Below, piece by piece: positions 52,576 to 60,680 of a DNA stretch of 64,000 nt; positions within the stretch are counted from its first letter, which is position 1, and the number at the start of each line of letters is the position of its first letter. Origin of the DNA: Paracoccus yeei ATCC BAA-599 (GTDB taxonomy: Bacteria; Pseudomonadota; Alphaproteobacteria; Rhodobacterales; Rhodobacteraceae). The DNA lies in the NCBI RefSeq assembly GCF_000622145.1, contig NZ_JHWH01000019.1, positions 1-64,000 of the forward strand, given 5' to 3'. Under the pieces are notes generated by a model. The model did not search any database. It saw only the letters and a list, made by a program, of their open reading frames with translations, and was not told where the DNA came from. A program made the translations under genes and the position numbers.

Positions 52576-53269
52576 GAAGGCGTTGTTCGTCGATCAGCAT
52601 CTGCTGGACTAGGTCGGTCGCGGCGGCGATGTCCCCGGACGCCAGGGCGCCCAACAGATCGACATGGATGCGGCGCAGCTCGTCCATCCGGTCCGGCGTC
52701 AGCAGCCGGCGCAGCATCGCGCTGCGATGGCGCTGACGGCGTGCCTTGAGCACCAGGTCGTAGCAGGCCACCAGCAGCGGGTTGCCGGTGCCCTCGGCCA
52801 GCTTTTGCTGGAAATCCTCCTCGAGCCGGGCGAATTGCGCCGGATCGGTGGTGCGGCCCAGGTCCTCGGTGATCCGGGTCAGCGCCTCGATCCGGGCCAG
52901 CGACATGTTGAGGATGGCCAGGCGGGCGATTTCGGGTTCAAGGATGCCGCGCATCACATGCAGATGCAGCGGCCCGCTGTTGGCCACCACAGGCAGCGCG
53001 TTGTCCGATCGGTCGGGATCCACGACGAAGGATCCGGCGCCGGCCCGGCGCAGGATCAGGCCCTTCTGCTCAAGGATGTCCAGCGCCTCGCGCAAGGTGT
53101 TGCGGGCCACCTGCATGCTGGCGGCCAACTGGCGTTCGGACGGCAGGCGGCTGCCTTGCGGATAGACCCCCGAGGCCAAGCGCGCGCAGAGGACATCGAC
53201 CACCATTTGCACGGACGGTCCCGCCCGTCCGGGAACAAGGGATTGCGGCGGCTGTGGCAACGGCGACAA
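52559..53269 (-). CDS. FadR/GntR-family transcriptional regulator
   Basis: 236 residues from TTG 53269; a shorter start is possible. Winged helix: VVDVLCARLASGVYPQGSRL, PSERQLAASMQVARNTLREA, LDILEQKGLILRRAGAGSFV. The C-terminal FCD ligand domain is helical: HLHVMRGILEPEIARLAILN, QFARLEEDFQQKLAEGTGNP, MDELRRIHVDLLGALASGDI, with a His/Asp metal-binding pattern typical of FCD. It lies next to gmaS and the binding-protein gene and probably represses the methylamine genes. Repeated GAACCAGTT-like sites precede it. Confidence 0.88.
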   Translation of the reverse strand: MSPLPQPPQSLVPGRAGPSVQMVVDVLCARLASGVYPQGSRLPSERQLAASMQVARNTLREALDILEQKGLILRRAGAGSFVVDPDRSDNALPVVANSGPLHLHVMRGILEPEIARLAILNMSLARIEALTRITEDLGRTTDPAQFARLEEDFQQKLAEGTGNPLLVACYDLVLKARRQRHRSAMLRRLLTPDRMDELRRIHVDLLGALASGDIAAATDLVQQMLIDEQRLLMQEG

Positions 53270-53294
53270 GGCAAAGGACCCATAAAACGATCAG

Positions 53295-53354
53295 CCCTGT
53301 CTAGCGCGTCGGGCAGGGGTTTGCCAGCCCGACAGGGAACCAGTTGATCCAGTT
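53295..53354. promoter_or_regulatory. Hairpin and regulator-type repeats between the FadR-type gene and gmaS
   Basis: Within the 95-bp gap: stem GTCGGGC (53308-53314) with GCCCGAC (53327-53333), and an alternative pairing CCCTGTC (53295-53301) with GACAGGG (53331-53337), followed by GGAACCAGTT (53336-53345) and TGATCCAGTT (53345-53354). It may end gmaS transcripts (- strand) and at the same time hold operators for the regulator gene. Confidence 0.45.
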
Positions 53355-53364
53355 CCCGTCTGGT

Positions 53365-54669
53365 TCAGATGTCCAGCGTAGTCTCCCGCTCCCATTGGGT
53401 CAGGTGCGCGGTATAGGCGTTCCATTCCTGCGTCTTCATCTTGATGAACGCCGCCGAGAAGGCATCCCCAAGCGCGCCTTTCAGTTCGGTGTCCTCGTCG
53501 AAGGCGCGGATGGCATCCAGCAGGTTCAGCGGCAGTTTCGGCGCGTCGGTGACGGTGTGGCCATCGGCATACATGTCGATGTCCCAGCGCCGGCCCGGGT
53601 CGGCCTTGGACTTCAGCCCGGACAGACCCGCCGCGATGATGACGGCCTGCAGCAGATAGGGGTTCACGGCGCCGTCCGGCAGGCGCAGCTCGAACCGGCC
53701 CGGGCCCGGAACACGCACCATATGGGTCCGGTTGTTGCCGGTCCAGGTGACCGAGTTCGGCGCCCAGGTCGCCCCCGAGGAGGTGCGCGGCGCGTTGATG
53801 CGCTTGTAGCTGTTCACGGTGGGACAGCAGGGCAGCGCCAGGGCCGAGGCGTGCTTCATGATCCCGCCCAGGAAATGCCGGCCTTCATCGGACAGGCTCA
53901 GGTCCTTGCTGTCGTCGGAAAAGGCGTTCCGGCCGTCCCTGGTCCAGACCGAGATATGGGCATGGCAGCCGTTTCCCGTCATGCCCATGATCGGCTTGGG
54001 CATGAAGGTCGCGCGCAGGCCGTGCTTTTCGGCAACGGCGCGGGTCATGAACTTGAAGAACGAATGCTTGTCGGCCGTGGCCATGGCATTGTCGTATTTC
54101 CAGTTCATTTCGAACTGGCCGTTCGCGTCCTCGTGGTCGCTTTGATAGGGCTCCCAACCCAGTTCCAGCATGTAGTCGCTGATTTCCGCGATCACGTCAT
54201 AGCGGCGCAGGATCGCCTGCTGGTCATAGCAGGGCTTCACGGCGGTGTCGGCGCTGTCCGAGATCGCCTTGCCGTCCGGCGTCAGCAGAAAGAATTCGGG
54301 CTCGACCCCGGTCTTGACCTCAAGCCCCATGCCGGCGGCCTCGGCGACCAGCTTGCCCAGCACATTGCGGGGCGCCTGCTCCAGCGGGCCGTTGCCCGAC
54401 ATGACGCAGTTCGACGCGACCCAGGCGACTTCCTTTTTCCATGGCAGCTGGATGACCGAGTTCGCATCCGGCATGCCCAGCATGTCGGGATGGGCGGGCG
54501 TCAGGTCCAGCCAGGTCGCAAAGCCGGCAAAGCCCGCGCCGTTTTCCTGCATGTCGGCGATTGCCTGGGCCGGCGCCAGCTTGGCGCGCTGCGCGCCGAA
54601 CAGGTCCGTATAGGAAATCATGAAGTATTTGACGCCCTTTTCGCGGGCGAATTCGACAAGATCTGTCAT
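53365..54669 (-). CDS. gmaS: Gamma-glutamylmethylamide synthetase
   Basis: 434 residues of the glutamine-synthetase superfamily (GSIII/GMAS branch): GVEPEFFLLTPDGKA, YQSDHEDANGQFEMNWKYDN, MGMTGNGCHAHISVWTRDGR, NSYKRINAPRTSSGATWAPN, GRFELRLPDGAVNPYLLQAV. It ligates methylamine to glutamate with ATP, the first committed step of the indirect methylamine pathway. The neighbours mgsABC support this over ordinary glutamine synthetase (glnA). Start 54669 (MTDLVEFAREKGVKYFMISY) has AGGGA upstream; a longer frame to 54885 overlaps mgsC. Confidence 0.93.
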   Translation of the reverse strand: MTDLVEFAREKGVKYFMISYTDLFGAQRAKLAPAQAIADMQENGAGFAGFATWLDLTPAHPDMLGMPDANSVIQLPWKKEVAWVASNCVMSGNGPLEQAPRNVLGKLVAEAAGMGLEVKTGVEPEFFLLTPDGKAISDSADTAVKPCYDQQAILRRYDVIAEISDYMLELGWEPYQSDHEDANGQFEMNWKYDNAMATADKHSFFKFMTRAVAEKHGLRATFMPKPIMGMTGNGCHAHISVWTRDGRNAFSDDSKDLSLSDEGRHFLGGIMKHASALALPCCPTVNSYKRINAPRTSSGATWAPNSVTWTGNNRTHMVRVPGPGRFELRLPDGAVNPYLLQAVIIAAGLSGLKSKADPGRRWDIDMYADGHTVTDAPKLPLNLLDAIRAFDEDTELKGALGDAFSAAFIKMKTQEWNAYTAHLTQWERETTLDI

Positions 54670-54702
54670 AGGATCAGGTCCCTGTTGGGTGAGGATTAAA
54701 CC

Positions 54703-54725
54703 GGGGCGGGGTCTGTGCCCCGCCC
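54703..54725. terminator. Intercistronic hairpin between mgsC and gmaS
   Basis: GGGCGGGG (54704-54711), loop TCTGTG, CCCCGCCC (54718-54725). On the - strand transcript the stem is followed by CGGTTTAAT, so partial termination is possible, which would lower gmaS relative to mgsABC. Confidence 0.5.
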
Positions 54726-54737
54726 TTCTGGTCAAGA

Positions 54738-56063
54738 TCAGAAGCCGCCCTGACCGGGGATCCAGCTGGTGCCGGCCAGCGGCACGCCCGCCATGGCGGC
54801 CGCCTCGATGGTCAGGGCGCAAAGGTCCTCGGGCTCGAGGTTGTGGACATGGCTCTTGCCGCAGGCGCGCGCGATTGTCTGACATTCCAGGGTCATGACC
54901 GCAAGGTAATTGCGCAGCCTGCGCGCGCCCTCGACCGGGTCGAAGCGGGCCATCAGCTCGGGGTCCTGGGTGGTGATGCCGGCGGGGTCGCGGCCTTCGT
55001 GCCAGTCGTCATAGGCATCGGCGGTGGTGCCAAGCGCGGCATATTCGTCGCCCCACTTGGGGTCGTTTTCCCCCAGCGCGATCAGCGCGGCGGTGCCGAT
55101 GGCCACCGCATCCGCGCCAAGCGCCAAGGCCTTGGCCACGTCCGCACCCGAGCGGATGCCCCCCGAAACGACCAGCTGCACCTTGCGGTGCATGCCCAGG
55201 TCCTGCAGCGCCTTCACCGCGGGGCGGATGCAGGCCAGCGTCGGCTGGCCGACGTTTTCGATGAACACGTCCTGGGTCGCGGCGGTGCCGCCCTGCATGC
55301 CGTCCAGCACCACCACGTCGGCCCCGGCCTTCACCGCCAGGGCGGTGTCGTAATAGGGTCGGGCGCCGCCCACCTTGATGTAGATCGGCTTTTCCCAGTT
55401 GGTGATCTCGCGCAGTTCCAGGATCTTGATTTCCAGATCATCCGGTCCGGTCCAGTCCGGGTGGCGGCAGGCCGACCGCTGGTCGATGCCCACCGGCAGG
55501 TTGCGCATGTTCGCCACGCGCTGGGTGATCTTCTGGCCCAGGAGCATGCCGCCGCCGCCGGGCTTCGCGCCCTGGCCCACGACGATCTCGATGGCATCGG
55601 CGCGGCGCAGGTCGTCGGGGTTCATGCCGTAGCGCGAGGGCAGGTACTGATAGACCAGCTTTTCGCTATGCCCGCGTTCCTCGTTGGTCATGCCGCCGTC
55701 GCCGGTGGTGGTCGAGGTGCCGGCCAGGGTGGCGCCGCGCCCCAGCGCCTCTTTCGCGGGGCCGGACAGCGCGCCGAAGCTCATGCCGGCGATGGTGATC
55801 GGGATCTTCAGTTCGATCGGTTTTTTCGCAAAGCGCGTGCCCAGCACGACCGAGGTGTCGCATTTCTCGCGGTAGCCTTCCAGCGGATAGCGGCTGATCG
55901 AGGCGCCCAGGAACAGCAGGTCGTCGAAATGCGGCACCCGCCGCTTGGCCCCGCCGCCCCGGATGTCGTAGATGCCGGTTTCGGCAGCGCGGCGGATTTC
56001 GGCGTTCACGGACGGCGAAAAGGTCCAGCTGTCGCGCGGCTTGGTTTGCGGGGTCTTGTCCAT
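54738..56063 (-). CDS. mgsC: N-methylglutamate synthase, FMN/Fe-S glutamate-synthase-like subunit
   Basis: 441 residues matching the central synthase domain of glutamate synthase (GltB): ISRYPLEGYREKCDTSVVLG, ITIAGMSFGALSGPAKEALG, GTSTTTGDGGMTNEERG, EIVVGQGAKPGGGGMLLGQK, GADVVVLDGMQGGTAATQDV, LVVSGGIRSGADVAKALALG. It makes N-methylglutamate from gamma-glutamylmethylamide and 2-oxoglutarate together with mgsA and mgsB. ATG 56063 has GAGGGA 5 nt upstream; ATG 56075, overlapping the mgsB stop (TGATG), is an equally possible coupled start. Fe-S cysteines occur at VMTLECQTIARACG. Confidence 0.9.
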   Translation of the reverse strand: MDKTPQTKPRDSWTFSPSVNAEIRRAAETGIYDIRGGGAKRRVPHFDDLLFLGASISRYPLEGYREKCDTSVVLGTRFAKKPIELKIPITIAGMSFGALSGPAKEALGRGATLAGTSTTTGDGGMTNEERGHSEKLVYQYLPSRYGMNPDDLRRADAIEIVVGQGAKPGGGGMLLGQKITQRVANMRNLPVGIDQRSACRHPDWTGPDDLEIKILELREITNWEKPIYIKVGGARPYYDTALAVKAGADVVVLDGMQGGTAATQDVFIENVGQPTLACIRPAVKALQDLGMHRKVQLVVSGGIRSGADVAKALALGADAVAIGTAALIALGENDPKWGDEYAALGTTADAYDDWHEGRDPAGITTQDPELMARFDPVEGARRLRNYLAVMTLECQTIARACGKSHVHNLEPEDLCALTIEAAAMAGVPLAGTSWIPGQGGF

Positions 56064-56074
56064 GATGTCCCTCA

Positions 56075-56758
56075 TCAATAGGCACCGGCGTGATCGACGT
56101 GGAAGTTGTAAAGCGTCCGGGCCGAGCCGTATCGCTTGAATTCCGAAGGGTCGGCATCGGCGCCCGAGCGCTGCAGCAGGTCCCTGAGGATCTCGACATG
56201 TTCGGGGCGCATCTCCTTCTCGATGCAGTCCGAGCCGAGCGATTTCACCGAACCGCGCACGAACAGTCGCGCCTCGTAAAGGCTGTCCCCCAGCGCGTCG
56301 CCGGCATCGCCCAGCACGACCAGATTGCCCGATTGCGCCATGAAGGCCGACATGTGGCCGATGTTGCCGAACACCACGATGTCGATGCCCTTCATCGAAA
56401 TGCCGCAGCGCGAGCTGGCGTTGCCCTTGATGACCAGAAGCCCGCCGTGGCCGGTGGCGCCCGCGTACTGGCTGGCGTCGCCGTCGATGATGACGGTGCC
56501 CGACATCATGTTTTCCGCCACCCCCGGCCCGGCCGAGCCGGTGACCCGCACGGTGGCCTGCTTGTTCATGCCGGCGCAGTAATAGCCGGTCGAACCCTTG
56601 ACGGTGACCTCGATGGGCGCATCGAGGCCGACCGCGATGGCATGGGCGCCCTTGGGGTTCTCGACCACCCATTCGGTCTGGTTGGTCTGCGCAGCCTGCG
56701 CCTGCAAGGCGCTGTTCAGGTCGCGCAGGGTCGTCGATGACAGGTCGATGGTCTGCAT
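56075..56758 (-). CDS. mgsB: N-methylglutamate synthase, GltB C-terminal (GXGXG) domain subunit
   Basis: 227 residues of right-handed beta-helix GXGXG repeats, as in the glutamate synthase alpha C-terminal domain: MNKQATVRVTGSAGPGVAEN, MMSGTVIIDGDASQYAGATG, HGGLLVIKGNASSRCGISMK, GIDIVVFGNIGHMSAFMAQ, GNLVVLGDAGDALGDSLYEA. Stand-alone versions occur in N-methylglutamate synthase and archaeal-type glutamate synthases. It is one base downstream of mgsA and coupled to mgsC. Confidence 0.9.
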   Translation of the reverse strand: MQTIDLSSTTLRDLNSALQAQAAQTNQTEWVVENPKGAHAIAVGLDAPIEVTVKGSTGYYCAGMNKQATVRVTGSAGPGVAENMMSGTVIIDGDASQYAGATGHGGLLVIKGNASSRCGISMKGIDIVVFGNIGHMSAFMAQSGNLVVLGDAGDALGDSLYEARLFVRGSVKSLGSDCIEKEMRPEHVEILRDLLQRSGADADPSEFKRYGSARTLYNFHVDHAGAY

Positions 56759-56759
56759 T

Positions 56760-57647
56760 TCAGCGTTCCCAGAAATAGACGGTGGCGGGTTCGGGTTCCC
56801 AGACGCGAGCGGTCTCGATCCCGGGCAGGTTGGCGAGTGCGCGGTATTCGCTGCCGAAGGCGACGTAATCCTCGGTCTCGGCCATCACGGCGGGCTTGCA
56901 GGCGATGGGGTCGCGCACCACGCCGAAGCCGTTCCTGGTGCCGACGACAAAGGTGAAGAACCCGTCCAGGTCCTTCAGCGTGCCTTCCAGCGCCTCGCCC
57001 AGGTTCGCGCCCTCGGCCAGGCGGGACGAGATGTAGCAGGCGGCGACCTCGGTATCGTTCGCGGTCTGGGGGGCGAAGCCCTTTTCCGACAGCACGCGGC
57101 GCATCTGGTTGTGGTTCGAGAGCGACCCGTTGTGCACGAGGCACTGGTCCGTGCCGGTCGAGAACGGATGCGCCCCCAGCGTCGTCACCGCGCTTTCCGT
57201 CGCCATGCGGGTATGGCCGATGCCGTGGCTGCCGGCCATGCCGCGCAGCTGGAACCGCCGGGCCACGTCGCGGGGCAGGCCGACCTCCTTGTAGATCTCC
57301 ATCGCATGGCCCGCGCCCATGACGCGGATGCCCTTTTCGGCCAGATAGGCGCGGGCCTGCGCCTCGGCCGCCTCCGGCAGGGTCAGGACGGCGTGGGTGT
57401 CGATCACGCGCATCGCGACCGGGCTTTCGATCGCATGGGACAGCGCCACGTCAAGGCCGTGGAAGGTCGCCTCGGGCGTGTCCGACTGGACGGTCAGCTT
57501 CAGCCGGCCGGCCTCGTCGCCATAGATCGCGATGCCCGCGCTGTCGGGTCCGCGGTCGGTCATGGTGACCAGCATGTCGGTCAGCAACTCACCAAGTTTC
57601 GGGCGCAGTTCTTCCTTTTTCAGGAACAGGCCTACGATGCCGCACAT
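56760..57647 (-). CDS. mgsA: N-methylglutamate synthase, class II glutamine amidotransferase subunit
   Basis: 295 residues, Ntn-type amidotransferase: MCGIVGLFLKKEELRPKLGE with nucleophile Cys2, MVTMTDRGPDSAGIAIYG, MAGSHGIGHTRMATESAVTT, HPFSTGTDQCLVHNGSLSNH, TNDTEVAACYISSRLAEG. In the synthase it hydrolyses the amide of gamma-glutamylmethylamide and channels methylamine to mgsC. I choose ATG 57647 rather than 57662 because the mature enzyme needs Cys right after Met, and GGAGA lies upstream. Confidence 0.91.
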   Translation of the reverse strand: MCGIVGLFLKKEELRPKLGELLTDMLVTMTDRGPDSAGIAIYGDEAGRLKLTVQSDTPEATFHGLDVALSHAIESPVAMRVIDTHAVLTLPEAAEAQARAYLAEKGIRVMGAGHAMEIYKEVGLPRDVARRFQLRGMAGSHGIGHTRMATESAVTTLGAHPFSTGTDQCLVHNGSLSNHNQMRRVLSEKGFAPQTANDTEVAACYISSRLAEGANLGEALEGTLKDLDGFFTFVVGTRNGFGVVRDPIACKPAVMAETEDYVAFGSEYRALANLPGIETARVWEPEPATVYFWER

Positions 57648-57990
57648 CTTCGTCTCCGTCATGTTCGGGTTTCTTCATATAACTTACACGAAAATTAAAT
57701 TCGCAACAGGAAAATTATGAGAAACACCCTGCACTTCCGCCAAGCCGCCATGTGATCAGGAAAAGGGCGGCAGAGCGCATCCGGGGACGGGAAAACAGGC
57801 AGGGAAGGTATGATGGCGCGATTCGCGCGCCGGATTTCACAGGATGACCGCCGCGCGGGCAGGCTGGCGTATTTTGCGGCGCATCGGCGTAATTCCTGAT
57901 GCACAACAATCTTGATCTTCAGGAAACTTTGCGGCGACGGCAGTCTCGCGCCGATGCTGGGAGCGATCTTCTGGACACGGGAACTATGCC
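57648..57990. promoter_or_regulatory. Divergent promoter region of mgsABC-gmaS and amtB
   Basis: 343 bp without a gene. It includes an AT-rich part (57676-57720, ATAACTTACACGAAAATTAA) likely to contain the mgsA promoter, and an inverted repeat TTCCTGA (57893-57899) / TCAGGAA (57919-57925) with a 19-bp spacer close to amtB. A GGAAA-containing element similar to the one upstream of the XRE-type gene (60083) overlaps the right arm. No sigma-54 consensus with correct GG/GC spacing was found. Confidence 0.45.
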
Positions 57991-59379
57991 ATGAACCTCA
58001 AGACTGCCCTGGCGGCCCTGGCCGCCACCGCCCTGCCGCTGGGGGCCCTGGCCCAGACGGCCGAGCCGGCGCTGGACAGCGGCGACACCGCCTTTGTCGC
58101 CGCCTGCGCGATGATCGTCATGCTGATGATGCTGCCCGGCCTGGGCCTGTTCTATGCCGGCATGGCCCGCAGCAAGAACGTGCTGTCGGTGATGACCCAT
58201 ATCCTGGCCACCATCGCGCTGGTCTGCGTGCTGTGGATCCTGTTCGGCTATTCGCTGACCTTTGCGCCGTCCTCCTGGATGGCGGTGATCGGCGGCACCG
58301 GCAAGATGTTCCTGTCGGGCATCACCCAGGACAGCCTGGTCGGGACCATCCCCGAATACCTGTATGTCCTGTTCATGATGATGTTCGCCGCGATCACCCC
58401 GCCCCTGATCGTCGGCGCTTTCGCCGAGCGGATGAAGTTCTCGGCCGTGCTGATCTTCATGGCGGTCTGGCTGACGATCAACTATGTGCCGATGGCGCAC
58501 ATGGCCTGGGGCGGCGGCTGGGTCTTTGGCCTTGCGGTGCAGGACTTCGCGGGCGGCAACGTCGTCCACCTGAACGCCGGCATGGCGGCGCTGGTCTGCG
58601 CGCTGGTCGTGGGGCCGCGCCAGGGCTACGGCACCGCGATGATGGCGCCCCACAACATGACGATGACCTATACCGGCGGCGCCATGCTGTGGGTGGGCTG
58701 GCTGGCCTTCTGCGGCGGCTGCGCGCTGGCGGCGAACGGCTTTGCCACGCTGGTCATGCTGAACACCGCCCTGGGCGGGGCCGGCGGCGCGCTTGGCTGG
58801 ATGGCGACGGAATGGGTGCATCGCAAGCGCCCCAGCACCTTCGGCCTGCTGTCGGGCTGCATCGCCGGGCTGGTCGCGATCACCCCGGCCTGCGGTTTTG
58901 TCGGACCCGCGGGCGCCATCGCGGTCGGGTTCCTGACCGCGCCGGTCTGCCTTTATGCCGTCGAAAGCGTCAAGCGCCGCTTCGGCTATGACGACAGTTT
59001 CGACGTGTTCGGCGTCCACGGCGTCGGCGCGGCGGTGGGCGGCATCCTGACCGTGATCTTCGCCGCCCCCGCGCTTGGCGGCCTGGGCTATCCCGAGGGG
59101 CGCACGATGCTGTCCCAGATGGTGCCGCAGGTCCTGATCATGGGCTTCAGCATCGGCGTGTCGCTGGTCACCACCTGGATCGCGCTGAAGGTGGCGGATG
59201 CGCTGGTCGGGCTGCGCGTCGACCCGGAAGTCGAGTTCGACGGCCTGGACACGGGCGAGCATGGCGAGGTCGGCTACCGCCTGGGCGATGGCGTCTATGC
59301 CGGGGCACCCAGCCAGCCCGTCGAACACGCGCCCGCCGCCGCGCGCCCTGCCGTCGCGCCCGCCGGGCAGCCGGGCTGA
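57991..59379 (+). CDS. amtB: Ammonium transporter
   Basis: 462 residues with an N-terminal signal-like segment (MNLKTALAALAATALPLGAL) and 11 expected membrane spans: DTAFVAACAMIVMLMMLPGL, GLFYAGMARSKNVLSVMTH, YLYVLFMMMFAAITPPLIVG, GAFAERMKFSAVLIFMAVWL, DFAGGNVVHLNAGMAALVC, LGGAGGALGWMATEWVHRKR, FDVFGVHGVGAAVGGILTVI. The twin pore histidines lie in GNVVHLNAG and FGVHGVG. The usual partner glnK is absent. Divergent from mgsABC, it may take up ammonium or methylammonium, or recover ammonium leaking from methylamine catabolism. Confidence 0.94.
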   Translation: MNLKTALAALAATALPLGALAQTAEPALDSGDTAFVAACAMIVMLMMLPGLGLFYAGMARSKNVLSVMTHILATIALVCVLWILFGYSLTFAPSSWMAVIGGTGKMFLSGITQDSLVGTIPEYLYVLFMMMFAAITPPLIVGAFAERMKFSAVLIFMAVWLTINYVPMAHMAWGGGWVFGLAVQDFAGGNVVHLNAGMAALVCALVVGPRQGYGTAMMAPHNMTMTYTGGAMLWVGWLAFCGGCALAANGFATLVMLNTALGGAGGALGWMATEWVHRKRPSTFGLLSGCIAGLVAITPACGFVGPAGAIAVGFLTAPVCLYAVESVKRRFGYDDSFDVFGVHGVGAAVGGILTVIFAAPALGGLGYPEGRTMLSQMVPQVLIMGFSIGVSLVTTWIALKVADALVGLRVDPEVEFDGLDTGEHGEVGYRLGDGVYAGAPSQPVEHAPAAARPAVAPAGQPG

Positions 59380-59400
59380 CACCCTATGTCCTGCTTTGGG

Positions 59401-59427
59401 GGGGCCGGGTTCATCCCGGCCCCTTTT
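59401..59427 (+). terminator. Intrinsic terminator after amtB
   Basis: Perfect 9-bp stem GGGGCCGGG (59401-59409) and CCCGGCCCC (59415-59423), 5-nt loop TTCAT, then TTTT. It is the clearest rho-independent terminator in the window and, reading AAAAGGGG on the other strand, may also serve the convergent XRE-type gene. Confidence 0.8.
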
Positions 59428-59431
59428 CCGT

Positions 59432-60076
59432 TCAGCGGGATTGCGGATAGGTGATGACCGACAGATAGCGCGCCGGAAGCGAGATCAGGTCCACCGGCCC
59501 GTGCGGCGCATCGGCGTCGAACAGCAGCGTGTCGCCCGGCTCAAGCCGATAGACCTGTTCGCCATGGCGATAGCCGACGATTCCGTCCAGCATGTACAGC
59601 ATCTCGATCCCCTCGTGCTGGAAGGTCGGGAAGCGGTCGCTTTCTGCGCTGAGCACGATCAGATAGGGCTCGACCACCACGCCCGAGTTGTTCGACCCGA
59701 TATGGCCCAGCAGGTGATACTGGTGGCCGGCGCGGGTGCCCTGACGCTCGATCTCGACACCCTGGCCCGCCTTGACGTGCATCGCGCCGCGCGGCTCGGC
59801 AAAGCCGGCGAAAAGCTGGACCAGCGGCACGCGCAGGGCATTGGCCAGCGCCTGCAAGGTGCCGAGCGAGGGCGAGATCACCCCGTTCTCGATCTTGGAC
59901 AGCATGCCGATGGAAATCCCGGTCTGCGCCGACAGGTCCGAACCGGTCATGCGCTGGCGCTTGCGCAACTCGCGCACGGCGCGACCGATCGCGACTTCCA
60001 GGTTGCGTTCGGGCGCGTCGCGCAGGGCATGGGGGTTCTGGGTCAGGGTCTTCGCAGGACTGGAGGTCTTGGCCAC
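59432..60076 (-). CDS. XRE-family regulator with cupin sensor domain
   Basis: 214 residues: N-terminal helix-turn-helix (AVRELRKRQRMTGSDLSAQT, GISIGMLSKIENGVISPSLG, TLQALANALRVPLVQLF) and C-terminal cupin barrel (FPTFQHEGIEMLYMLDGIVG, YRHGEQVYRLEPGDTLLFDA, DAPHGPVDL). Such proteins commonly control amine or amino acid catabolism. The start is GTG 60076 with AAAGGAAAG upstream, which is embedded in an inverted repeat. It is divergent from the iorA-type gene and converges with amtB. Confidence 0.88.
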   Translation of the reverse strand: MAKTSSPAKTLTQNPHALRDAPERNLEVAIGRAVRELRKRQRMTGSDLSAQTGISIGMLSKIENGVISPSLGTLQALANALRVPLVQLFAGFAEPRGAMHVKAGQGVEIERQGTRAGHQYHLLGHIGSNNSGVVVEPYLIVLSAESDRFPTFQHEGIEMLYMLDGIVGYRHGEQVYRLEPGDTLLFDADAPHGPVDLISLPARYLSVITYPQSR

Positions 60077-60082
60077 GGCAAT

Positions 60083-60099
60083 CTTTCCTTTGAGGAAAG
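60083..60099 (-). promoter_or_regulatory. Inverted repeat over the ribosome site of the XRE-type gene
   Basis: Perfect 6-bp repeat CTTTCC (60083-60088) / GGAAAG (60094-60099), 5-nt spacer, ending 6 nt before the GTG start of the regulator. The - strand arm nearer to the start is the Shine-Dalgarno itself, so the element could be an autoregulatory operator or an RNA hairpin masking translation. Confidence 0.5.
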
Positions 60100-60219
60100 T
60101 TCAGCTTGCGCCCGATCCTGGCCGCGCGCAATGGGTTCTGCCATGCGCCGGGGCCGCTTTTCGCTTGACCTGAGGGACAGGGGGTCCATCATTCCCGGAC
60201 CCAGCGAATGAGGCCAGGG

Positions 60220-60678
60220 ATGACGCGACTTCGTGTGAATGGCCGGGATCACGATCTGGACGTGGATCCCGAAACGCCGCTGCTGTGGGTCCTGCGCGAC
60301 GAACTGCGCCTGACCGGCACCAAGTTCGGCTGCGGCATCGCGCAATGCGGTGCCTGCACGGTGATGCTGGACGGAATGCCCCGGCGGTCCTGCGTGACCC
60401 CCATCGGCATGATCGAGGGCAGCGAGGTCACCACCATCGAGGGCATGGAAGGCCCCGAGGTCGCCGCCGTGCAGGCGGCCTGGACGGCCATCGACGTGCC
60501 GCAATGCGGCTGGTGCCAGTCGGGGCAGGTCATGTCGGCGACCGCCCTTCTGCAACAGATCCCGCAGCCCAGCGACGAGGACATCAACAACGCGATGGCG
60601 GGAAACATCTGCCGCTGCGCCACCTATGTGCGGATCCGGCAGGCCATCCACGATGCCGCCCGGACGCTGGAGGGCTGA
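60220..60678 (+). CDS. [2Fe-2S] subunit of molybdenum hydroxylase (isoquinoline 1-oxidoreductase type)
   Basis: 152 residues with two [2Fe-2S] clusters: plant-type Cys38, Cys43, Cys46, Cys58 ([24 protein letters not shown]) and helical-domain Cys96, Cys99, Cys131, Cys133 ([24 protein letters not shown]). It passes electrons from the molybdopterin subunit to cytochrome c. ATG 60220 is preferred over ATG 60208 since AGG lies six bases upstream and the beta strand begins there. The large subunit follows after 2 bp. Similar to IorA; substrate unknown. Confidence 0.9.
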   Translation: MTRLRVNGRDHDLDVDPETPLLWVLRDELRLTGTKFGCGIAQCGACTVMLDGMPRRSCVTPIGMIEGSEVTTIEGMEGPEVAAVQAAWTAIDVPQCGWCQSGQVMSATALLQQIPQPSDEDINNAMAGNICRCATYVRIRQAIHDAARTLEG

Positions 60679-60680
60679 TC

